A stretch of 5,202 bases of DNA from PVC group bacterium. GTDB lineage: Bacteria > GCA-001730085 > JADFSZ01. A program made the position numbers and the translations under genes. Location: positions 1 through 5,202 of the forward strand of contig JADFSZ010000126.1 of NCBI GenBank assembly GCA_022560555.1, written 5' to 3'. This document shows, piece by piece, positions 1 to 5,202 of this stretch (the stretch's first letter is position 1; each line of letters opens with the position of its first letter). Below the pieces are notes generated by a model, which saw nothing but the letters and a program-made list of their open reading frames with translations, did no database searches and was not told where the DNA came from.

Positions 1-405
1 ATTGACGAGCTTCACATCAAGCCAAAAAACAACATGTCCGATCTGATTATGGTGGTTTCCAGATCTCACCCCAGCAAGGCTATAGACGCCTTCAAAGAGA
101 AAATTGGTTTCAATAAGGAGATTGCTTTTGGATCCATTGGCGGCAAAGTGATCATGATTGTGTTAGGGAAAGCTGATTTTTTTATCCATGCTAATCCCAA
201 TACAAAGGAATGGGATACATGTGCTCCTGAGGCTGTTTTGATGGGAGCCGGGGGGCAGATGTCGGATTTGAATGACTCGATTTTAGATTATAACAAAGAG
301 AATCTTTTTAACTTGAACGGAGTGGTTGCGTCGGGCGGGGGCTTTCACACGCATATTACCCGCAAGATTCAGGATGTTTTGAAGGATAGAAAAAATAGCC
401 GTTAG
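1..405 (+). CDS. cysQ: 3'(2'),5'-bisphosphate nucleotidase, CysQ/BPNT1-like (IMPase superfamily), C-terminal half
   Basis: The frame is open from the first base, so the start codon lies outside the window; 134 residues are visible, roughly the C-terminal half of a family usually about 270-330 residues long. The IMPase-superfamily C-terminal signature is clear: G-S-I-G-G-K at bases 130-147, then G-K-A-D-F-F, then K-E-W-D-T-C-A-P-E followed by G-A-G-G and S-D-L. The Asp of W-D (visible residue 72) is the expected metal ligand. The W-D-T-C-A-P-E form and the following N-G-V-V-A-S resemble the PAP phosphatase branch (BPNT1/CysQ) more than plain inositol monophosphatase. Such enzymes hydrolyse 3'-phosphoadenosine 5'-phosphate (PAP) to AMP in sulfur metabolism, with Mg2+. 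The N-terminal metal motif (DP-I/L-DGT) would lie upstream and cannot be checked, so the exact substrate is inferred. An ATG at base 34 is internal, not the start. No terminator hairpin follows the stop. Confidence 0.82.
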   Translation: MDELHIKPKNNMSDLIMVVSRSHPSKAIDAFKEKIGFNKEIAFGSIGGKVIMIVLGKADFFIHANPNTKEWDTCAPEAVLMGAGGQMSDLNDSILDYNKENLFNLNGVVASGGGFHTHITRKIQDVLKDRKNSR

Positions 406-424
406 AATGGCTTCCCAGATTTAG

Positions 425-438
425 GTTTAAATTTAAAC
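425..438. repeat. Perfect 14-base AT-rich palindrome, possible operator
   Basis: GTTTAAATTTAAAC equals its own reverse complement across all 14 bases. It lies in the short gap between the nucleotidase stop and the lipoprotein start, where the -35 region of the proposed promoter would be. A dimeric regulator site is possible. AT-rich palindromes also arise by chance, and there is no second copy in the window to support a shared operator. Confidence 0.4.
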
Positions 439-453
439 AATATATAGTACAAT
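426..453 (+). promoter_or_regulatory. Candidate promoter for the lipoprotein-resB-ccsA operon
   Basis: TACAAT at 448-453 matches the sigma70 -10 consensus at five of six positions. TTTAAA at 426-431 is a weak -35 (four of six) with a 16-base spacer. The gap is very AT-rich, so an overlapping alternative -10 (TATATA at 441-446) is also possible. With the 448-453 box, transcription would start around 459-461, only about 3-5 bases before the ATG at 464, which implies a nearly leaderless mRNA. No Shine-Dalgarno-like sequence precedes that ATG, which is consistent with this. Confidence 0.35.
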
Positions 454-463
454 CCTCACAGTC

Positions 464-1075
464 ATGAATGATTTCTATCCTAAATATTCCTTAGTTTTTT
501 TCTTAGGGAGTTTTTGTCTCTTTGGTTTGTCCTGTGAATCAAAAGATGTGGTCCATCATTATCGAGAAGAAATTTTTTCGGAATTTCAGCCCCTTGTATC
601 AGATTCGCATGAGGGACATAAACACCAAGAAGATTCCCAAGATACGCAATGGGTTTTGCCGAGCGGGTGGAGCGAATCCCCCGGAAGCGGGATGAGGCTT
701 GCCTCGCTTTATCCTGATCCAGCAAATCAAGATGTTCATTGCACAATCGTTCAATTGGGGCCGGAAGCCGGCAACCTGGAAGCAAATATTGTTCGGTGGT
801 TGGGGCAGTTGGGTATTACGGATCCGGATGATGAGGTCCTGAGCGCATTTCTTTCAAGGCAAAAACGGTTTCAAACAGTAGATCATCATCAGGGTGTTTT
901 AATTAATTTTGAGGAATACCTATCCGATAATGCCGAAGTCGGTATGCTTGCCGCCATGATCCGTTTCGAATCAATTATAATTTTTGTTAAATTGATGGCC
1001 CCTCCAAATGTTATAGATGCTGTTGAAGACGCCTTTTTTCAATTGTGCCAGTCATTCTCGGGCCCTTCTGCATGA
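464..1075 (+). CDS. Putative lipoprotein of the System II cytochrome c operon, function unknown
   Basis: This encodes a 203-residue exported protein. Residues 8-23 form a hydrophobic signal segment ending at Cys24, a likely lipidation site. The box is G-L-S-C rather than the canonical L-x-G/A-C (Leu is at -2, not -3), so lipidation is probable but not certain. Residues 25-62 are a polar linker with a His cluster (H49, H52, H54). From about residue 63 to 200 there is one compact domain opening with W-V-L-P-S-G-W, then M-R-L-A-S and N-I-V-R-W-L-G-Q-L-G. I recall similar proteins upstream of resB in Verrucomicrobia/Planctomycetes, but know of no assigned function. The ATG at 464 is chosen because it gives the signal peptide and no other Met lies near. 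Its stop overlaps the resB start by four bases, which suggests a role alongside ResB/CcsA on the periplasmic side; this is inference from context. Confidence 0.75.
   Translation: MNDFYPKYSLVFFLGSFCLFGLSCESKDVVHHYREEIFSEFQPLVSDSHEGHKHQEDSQDTQWVLPSGWSESPGSGMRLASLYPDPANQDVHCTIVQLGPEAGNLEANIVRWLGQLGITDPDDEVLSAFLSRQKRFQTVDHHQGVLINFEEYLSDNAEVGMLAAMIRFESIIIFVKLMAPPNVIDAVEDAFFQLCQSFSGPSA
1072..1075 (+). other. ATGA stop/start overlap, lipoprotein to resB
   Basis: The ATG of resB (1072-1074) overlaps the TGA of the lipoprotein gene (1073-1075). No Shine-Dalgarno-like sequence is visible just upstream, so resB translation probably depends on ribosomes ending the upstream gene. This geometry favours ATG 1072 over the in-frame GTG at 1045 as the resB start. 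Confidence 0.8.
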
Positions 1076-2226
1076 AAAGTATTTATCAAAAACTCTCAAA
1101 ATCCCGCGCAATTAATTTCTTGTCTTCCCTTGAATTGTCTGTCGTGTGTTTAAGTCTTTTGGCCATACTTACATTTTGGGGGACGCTCTATCAAGCAGAG
1201 TACGGCCTTTACGCGGCCCAACAGAAGTTTTTTCGTTCCTGGATTTTTATGTCCGCGGGTTTTATTCCTTTTCCGGGAACACGGCTCGTGCTGTGGGTAT
1301 TTACTGTCAATCTCATGACAAGTGTTCTTTTCAGGCAAAGTCATGCCTGGAGCAATTTTGGGATTTTATTGACTCACTATGGAATTATCCTCCTTATGAT
1401 CGGTGGGTTTGTCACGTTTCATTTTGCCAAGGAATCCCAGGTCACTTTAAAAGAGGGGGCGTCTACCAGTCTTTCCGCGGATTATATTGATTGGGAAATA
1501 TCAATTTGGCAGAGTCATAATCCCTCGAGAGATATTACAGCTGTTTGGACGGGGCCGTCTCTTGAGGGTGTATCCGTCCCGTTGCCTGAACTGGGACTCG
1601 ATTTAACTATTCAAAAATATCTTGTTAATTGTGACGCGTTTACGGCCTCTCGCTCAAACGAGAATTCTTTGAACATGAATAGCAGCGGCATTCAATCATT
1701 ACAGGAAAAAAGTCCGGATGTTGAGCCCGCAAAAAACACTCCCGGTGTTATTTTTACAGTTCTCAGTCGTGAAGGGGAAAAGAGCGACATTCTTTTGTAC
1801 TCGCAAGATCCACGTCCAACTATTGTTTCTGTCGGGGGAAAATCTTACATGTTTCAATTACGTCACCGAAGATATTCCCTTCCTCTGGGCATGCACCTTA
1901 AAGATTTTCGGATGACAAAATATCCGGGAGTCGAAAAAGCCAAAAGTTATGAGAGCACGGTTGAAATTGATACGGGACGACTAAAAAGAGATATCGTTAT
2001 ATCGATGAATGATCCTTTCAGATTTGATAATCATACGTTTTACCAGGCCTCTTATATGATTGCGTCTGATGGGAGTGAATATTCCACGTTTGCTGTGGTT
2101 CGAAATGCGGGGCGACTGATTCCCTACATAGCTATTTCACTTACTGGTTTGGGGCTCATCAATCATTTCTTGATCAAACTCATTTTAGCTATGCGCAAAA
2201 AGCGATCGAATAGAAAGAAAAAATGA
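1072..2226 (+). CDS. resB: Cytochrome c biogenesis protein ResB (Ccs1/CcsB), System II
   Basis: This 384-residue membrane protein is one half of the ResB-CcsA complex, which delivers heme and joins it to CxxCH motifs of apocytochromes c on the periplasmic face. The visible topology is the ResB pattern. TM1 is at about 20-39, followed by W-G-T-L-Y-Q and A-A-Q-Q-K-F-F-R-S-W. TM2 is at about 72-87 and TM3 at about 97-116, with H102 in T-H-Y-G. A large periplasmic domain follows, then a last TM at about 349-372 carrying H365 and a very basic tail (K/R-rich to the end). H102 and H365 sit where ResB proteins have conserved membrane histidines tied to heme. The periplasmic domain ends with the family block M-N-D-P-F-R-F then T-F-Y-Q-A-S (312-327), preceded by L-K-D-F and Y-P-G. 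Residues about 188-221 are a polar, Ser/Asn-rich stretch, a variable region in the family. The start is ATG 1072, overlapping the upstream stop; GTG 1045 would add nine residues. ccsA follows with a four-base overlap. Confidence 0.93.
   Translation: MKSIYQKLSKSRAINFLSSLELSVVCLSLLAILTFWGTLYQAEYGLYAAQQKFFRSWIFMSAGFIPFPGTRLVLWVFTVNLMTSVLFRQSHAWSNFGILLTHYGIILLMIGGFVTFHFAKESQVTLKEGASTSLSADYIDWEISIWQSHNPSRDITAVWTGPSLEGVSVPLPELGLDLTIQKYLVNCDAFTASRSNENSLNMNSSGIQSLQEKSPDVEPAKNTPGVIFTVLSREGEKSDILLYSQDPRPTIVSVGGKSYMFQLRHRRYSLPLGMHLKDFRMTKYPGVEKAKSYESTVEIDTGRLKRDIVISMNDPFRFDNHTFYQASYMIASDGSEYSTFAVVRNAGRLIPYIAISLTGLGLINHFLIKLILAMRKKRSNRKKK
2223..2226 (+). other. ATGA stop/start overlap, resB to ccsA
   Basis: The ATG of ccsA (2223-2225) overlaps the TGA of resB (2224-2226). 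A weak purine-rich stretch (AGAAAG, 2212-2217) sits five bases before the start. Coupled translation fits the two products acting as one complex, and some lineages fuse them into one protein. Confidence 0.8.
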
Positions 2227-4118
2227 ATCAGAAACAAAAATTTATCCATGTCCTTTTCTTAACGATCTCCCTTGTTTTTACAGGGCATGCGGCTCATGGA
2301 TCCATCCATGAAAACAATGTTGATAGCGTTAATAATATGCTGGTGCTCCATGAGGGAAGAATTAAACCCATGGGATCACTTGCTCGAAATCTTCTTTTGC
2401 AATTTTCCGGCAGGACCCGTTATCAGAAGCACACCGCGCTTGAATGGTTTGTGCGGTTGATTTTGACCCCGAGCGATGCTCTTGATGACAGGGTTTTTCT
2501 GATCAATCACCCGGAAATTCCGCAAGCGCTAGGCCTTTCTTTGGATAAGCATCGTCGATACTCATTCCGTGAATTGTACGATCACATCGGTAAATTAGAA
2601 GAATTGGCCCAAATGGCTTTTGTGCTTGAAGACAAGGAACGGTCTCTCGTTGAAGCCGAAATTATGAGAGTAATGGTCAATTTAAAGGTTTTTATGGGCC
2701 TCGCCGAGTCCTTTCAATTTGCCTACCCTCATGAGGCATATAATATTGCGGACAGTGAAGTTCTTGAATTTTTAGGATTTGCATCCCATCATCATCAGCT
2801 TAATTTTCTCAAACTATTCCGCAATCGAAACAAGATGTCCTCGGTTCTTGAGGGGCTTGACGGCACTGATTCTTCGAAATGGACAAATCTCGAGAAAAGC
2901 ATCTACAAATTGTCGCAGCAAATGTTCTATGATTCTCATGATAAAAAAGATCTTCCCTTAAAGATCATACCGATTCAGGGACAGGATGAAACCCTATGGC
3001 TCTCGCCCTGGGAAGTTATACTTTTACCGCGCAGAAATGAAAAAATCGATGATGCTGTCGACCAGCTCGAAAAGATGCTCAGTTCTTATATTAATCATGA
3101 TCCTCTAGAATTTCAACTATCCGTCAGAGCTTTTAATCAATTTGTGTATGGCCAGATTCAAAAAGAGTTTCCCCTTAAGAAAATCAGGCAGGAAAATATA
3201 TATAATGCCTTAAAACCGTTTTTCTATTCAAAAGTTTTTTACGGCCTTGGGCTTCTTGTATGTTTGTTATCCTTGTTAGCTTGGGGGAGGTCTCTTGGGA
3301 AAGTTTCTCTCTCTTGTCTTTTATTAGGGAGCCTCATTCATTTAGCGGGAATTGTCCTGAGAATTCTTATTATGAGCCGGCCGCCGGTTTCAACCCTATA
3401 TGAAACCTTTGTGTTTGTTGGCTGGATGAGTGTGGTTTTGGCCTTGGCCATGGAGTTTTTTAACCGGGATAAGATCGGACTTCTGGTTGGAAACTTCGCG
3501 GGACTTGTGTTTCTCATGATCGCGGGGCGCTATGCCGCGGAAGGCGATACTCTGGTTCAGCTCGTTGCTGTTCTTAATTCGAACTTTTGGCTGGCCACTC
3601 ACGTCCTTTCAATTACGACCGGGTATGCCGGTGTTTGTGTCGCGGGAATCCTCGGTCATTTGTATTTAATAACGATTTTGGTAAATAAGAGCAAGTACAA
3701 ACAAGATAGGCTGGAAAAGATTTATCGAACTATGCTGGGTGCTTTAGGCTTTGGTTTGACGGTAACATTCATCGGAACGATGTTGGGAGGGATTTGGGCT
3801 GATCAGTCCTGGGGCCGGTTTTGGGGATGGGATCCGAAAGAAAACGGGGCTCTGTTGATCGTTTTGTGGTGTTCCATAATATTTCATGCAAAGGCCGGTG
3901 ATATTATTGGTCCCTTGGGAGTAGCTGTTGGATCGATATTTGGTATTATTGTTGTTATGATGGCTTGGTTCGGCGTGAATCTCCTGGGTGTGGGATTGCA
4001 CTCTTACGGGTTTGCGTCCGGCACGGCGATCAAGCTCGGGGCATTTACAGCTTGTGAAGTTTTATTTATGTTTGTAACATATCTCTTGGCAAGAAAACGA
4101 CTTGGAGTGAAACTTTGA
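2223..4118 (+). CDS. ccsA: Cytochrome c biogenesis protein CcsA (ResC), long form with N-terminal periplasmic domain
   Basis: This 631-residue protein is the heme-handling partner of ResB and belongs to the CcmF/CcmC/CcsA heme-handling superfamily. Its C-terminal half (from about residue 338) has around nine hydrophobic segments and the diagnostic WWD motif at 525-540, with W-G-R-F-W-G-W-D-P-K-E. Candidate heme-ligand or heme-path histidines are H373, H460 (A-T-H-V-L) and H593 (G-L-H-S-Y-G-F). S-T-L-Y-E-T-F-V-F is the usual loop/TM block ahead of the WWD region. The N-terminal half is not part of the short CcsA type. It has a signal-like segment (residues 7-24), then a roughly 300-residue presumably periplasmic region whose start has E-G-R-I-K-P-M-G-S-L-A-R (44-55) and E-W-F-V-R-L-I. 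I recall this extension from long CcsA/ResC proteins of PVC and Bacteroidetes bacteria; its role is not known to me. The start is ATG 2223, overlapping the resB stop. No frameshift or missing key residue is seen. Confidence 0.92.
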   Translation: MNQKQKFIHVLFLTISLVFTGHAAHGSIHENNVDSVNNMLVLHEGRIKPMGSLARNLLLQFSGRTRYQKHTALEWFVRLILTPSDALDDRVFLINHPEIPQALGLSLDKHRRYSFRELYDHIGKLEELAQMAFVLEDKERSLVEAEIMRVMVNLKVFMGLAESFQFAYPHEAYNIADSEVLEFLGFASHHHQLNFLKLFRNRNKMSSVLEGLDGTDSSKWTNLEKSIYKLSQQMFYDSHDKKDLPLKIIPIQGQDETLWLSPWEVILLPRRNEKIDDAVDQLEKMLSSYINHDPLEFQLSVRAFNQFVYGQIQKEFPLKKIRQENIYNALKPFFYSKVFYGLGLLVCLLSLLAWGRSLGKVSLSCLLLGSLIHLAGIVLRILIMSRPPVSTLYETFVFVGWMSVVLALAMEFFNRDKIGLLVGNFAGLVFLMIAGRYAAEGDTLVQLVAVLNSNFWLATHVLSITTGYAGVCVAGILGHLYLITILVNKSKYKQDRLEKIYRTMLGALGFGLTVTFIGTMLGGIWADQSWGRFWGWDPKENGALLIVLWCSIIFHAKAGDIIGPLGVAVGSIFGIIVVMMAWFGVNLLGVGLHSYGFASGTAIKLGAFTACEVLFMFVTYLLARKRLGVKL

Positions 4119-4130
4119 GTCTGAAGAATC

Positions 4131-4159
4131 TTGACGGCACCAGGGAAAATTGTTAGGAT
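4131..4159 (+). promoter_or_regulatory. Candidate sigma70-type promoter for the antiporter gene
   Basis: TTGACG at 4131-4136 (five of six to consensus) and TAGGAT at 4154-4159 (four of six) are separated by the optimal 17 bases. Transcription would begin near 4165-4167, leaving a leader of about 30 bases. AGAGA at 4184-4188, six bases before ATG 4195, could serve as a weak ribosome binding site. This supports the antiporter being a separate unit from the ccsA operon. No convincing terminator hairpin lies between ccsA and this site, so read-through remains possible. Confidence 0.45.
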
Positions 4160-4194
4160 GAGGGCCATTTCTTAATAAACAACAGAGACTCTTA

Positions 4195-5202
4195 ATGTTA
4201 CGAAATCTTTTTCATCAAAAAAAACTATTTACTCTGTGTCTTATGTTTCTTGGACTCATGGGGTGCGCAGTGGCTTTTGGCGCCGGCGCTTCGGATACGC
4301 ATGACGCATTACACATGGATGAAATGACGAATACGTTTTGGATGTTGGCTGTTATTTTGTTGGTCGCGAAGCTGTCTAGTTTGATCGAAAAGATAGGGCA
4401 GCCGGCTGTTCTTGGCGAGCTGATGATGGGGGTTATCTTGGGTAATCTCGTTTTTTTTGGTATTGATATTTTTGAAACGATAAAGAACAATCAATTTGTC
4501 CTTTTCTTAGCTGAAATGGGGGTTGTGGTTCTTTTATTCCAGGTAGGTTTAGAATCCACTCTCAAGGAAATGATGGGTGTGGGGGTGAAAGCTTTTTGGG
4601 TCGCGATTGTTGGAATTGTGACACCATTTACTTTGGGGGCGTTTTTTGTTGGCCCCCTATTGATGCCGGGATTATCTACCCATGCCTATCTGTTTCTCGG
4701 AGCGACGTTGACGGCGACATCTGTAGGAATTACCGCGCGTGTCTTCAAGGATTTGGGCCATCTTCACGGTCCGGAAGCACAGATTGTTTTGGGTGCAGCT
4801 GTTATTGATGATATTCTCGGGCTTATTATCTTATCGGTTGTCTCAGCCATGGTTACCATGGGATCGGTTACGGCAGGGACTGTGTCATTTATTTTTTTCA
4901 AGGCCATTGTTTTTTTGGTAGGCACTTTGATCTTTGGCTCTTTTCTTGCAAAGCCGCTTAACGATTTTTTGTCAAAGGTTCACGCGGGTCATGGAATGAA
5001 ATTTACGGTTCTTATTTCATTCTGTCTCCTGTTTTCGTTCATCGCTCATAAGTTGGGGCTCGCGCCTATCGTAGGTGCCTTTGCAGCCGGACTTGTGTTA
5101 GAGCCTAAACACTTTCAAAGTTTTGATGACCCCAAGATAGTGGAGGATCTGAAAGGGAGCATTAATGAGTTTCGCGAGCCGCATCCTCTCAAAGAGAAAG
5201 TT
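4195..5202 (+). CDS. Kef/NapA-type cation:proton antiporter (CPA2 family), 3' end outside window
   Basis: The frame is open for 336 codons to the window edge; the last membrane segments are missing. The family motifs are clear: G-Q-P-A-V-L-G-E-L-M-M-G near residues 68-79, E-M-G-V-V-V-L-L-F-Q-V-G-L-E, A-T-L-T-A-T-S-V-G-I-T-A-R-V, and G-A-A-V-I-D-D-I-L-G with D205-D206. A second block, H-K-L-G-L-A-P-I-V-G-A-F-A-A-G-L, starts at 285. The Asp-Asp pair is the ion-binding site of electrogenic members such as NapA, so Na+/H+ exchange is more likely than the K+ transport of KefB/KefC; this is inference. It would exchange cations for protons at the cytoplasmic membrane. The N-terminus has a basic segment (R3, K9, K10), a hydrophobic stretch and L-M-G-C24, like a signal or lipoprotein peptide, before the first core helix. 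ATG 4195 is chosen because it gives that basic N-terminus; M17 and M22 are weaker alternatives. Confidence 0.88.
   Translation, partial: MLRNLFHQKKLFTLCLMFLGLMGCAVAFGAGASDTHDALHMDEMTNTFWMLAVILLVAKLSSLIEKIGQPAVLGELMMGVILGNLVFFGIDIFETIKNNQFVLFLAEMGVVVLLFQVGLESTLKEMMGVGVKAFWVAIVGIVTPFTLGAFFVGPLLMPGLSTHAYLFLGATLTATSVGITARVFKDLGHLHGPEAQIVLGAAVIDDILGLIILSVVSAMVTMGSVTAGTVSFIFFKAIVFLVGTLIFGSFLAKPLNDFLSKVHAGHGMKFTVLISFCLLFSFIAHKLGLAPIVGAFAAGLVLEPKHFQSFDDPKIVEDLKGSINEFREPHPLKEKV

Noticed and set aside
406-463. Terminator after the nucleotidase gene
   Set aside because: The only self-complementary sequence is the AT-only-core palindrome, with no GC-rich stem and no loop, so it is not a Rho-independent terminator.
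515-517. Cys18 of the lipoprotein as the lipidated residue
   Set aside because: It is preceded by Phe and lies inside the hydrophobic core; Cys24 at the end of the hydrophobic stretch is the better candidate.
480-785. Reverse-strand open frame inside the lipoprotein gene
   Set aside because: It lies wholly opposite a gene with clear domain structure and has no recognisable motif or start signal.
1045-1071. In-frame GTG at 1045 as an earlier resB start
   Set aside because: It would add nine residues with no ribosome binding site and a longer overlap; ATG 1072 forms the same ATGA junction as resB/ccsA and gives a normal ResB N-terminus.
1146-1490. Forward open frame overlapping resB in another frame
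   Set aside because: It lies within the conserved first three membrane segments of ResB; its composition is that of a frame shadow.
3744-4001. Reverse-strand open frame opposite the CcsA WWD region
   Set aside because: The + strand encodes the diagnostic WWD motif; the antisense product is low-complexity and not family-like.
4117-4191. Inverted repeat GAGTCT/AGACTC flanking the ccsA-antiporter gap, as a terminator or regulatory stem
   Set aside because: There are only six pairs with a loop of over 60 bases and no T-run after it; too weak to call.
4215-4494. Two overlapping reverse-strand open frames opposite the antiporter
   Set aside because: They are shadows of the antiporter reading frame, which carries all the CPA2 motifs.

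Overview
The window is a chromosomal housekeeping stretch of moderate, slightly AT-rich composition. All genes are on the + strand and gaps are short. In order it holds the 3' half of a bisphosphate nucleotidase gene (IMPase superfamily), a three-gene operon for cytochrome c maturation by System II (lipoprotein, resB, ccsA), and the 5' part of a CPA2-type cation:proton antiporter gene that runs off the right edge. I saw no RNA gene, mobile element, CRISPR array or broken gene.

The organism is a Gram-negative bacterium: there is a putative lipoprotein, and several proteins have signal peptides and large periplasmic domains. From memory of the families, two traits point to the PVC superphylum (Verrucomicrobia and relatives). 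One is the long CcsA with an N-terminal periplasmic domain opening with an 'EGRIKPMGSLAR' type motif. The other is a small 'P-x-GW...MR-A-S...N..RW-GQLG' lipoprotein just upstream of resB. Bacteroidetes-like or other Gram-negative lineages with the same long CcsA are not excluded. This is inference; no search was run.

Layout: 1-405 is the nucleotidase C-terminal half. 406-463 is a 58-base gap with a perfect 14-base palindrome and a -10-like box very close to the next start codon. 464-1075 is the lipoprotein, 1072-2226 is resB and 2223-4118 is ccsA; the three are joined by two 4-base ATGA stop/start overlaps, so they very probably form one translationally coupled unit. 4119-4194 is a gap with a good sigma70-like promoter. 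4195-5202 is the antiporter, incomplete.

ResB and CcsA together form the membrane heme-handling and heme-ligation complex that attaches heme to apocytochrome c on the periplasmic side. The lipoprotein's position implies a role at the same place, but its function cannot be read from the sequence. The nucleotidase and the antiporter have no obvious functional link to the operon. I found no convincing undescribed system; the best leads are the uncharacterised lipoprotein and the large periplasmic domain of CcsA.
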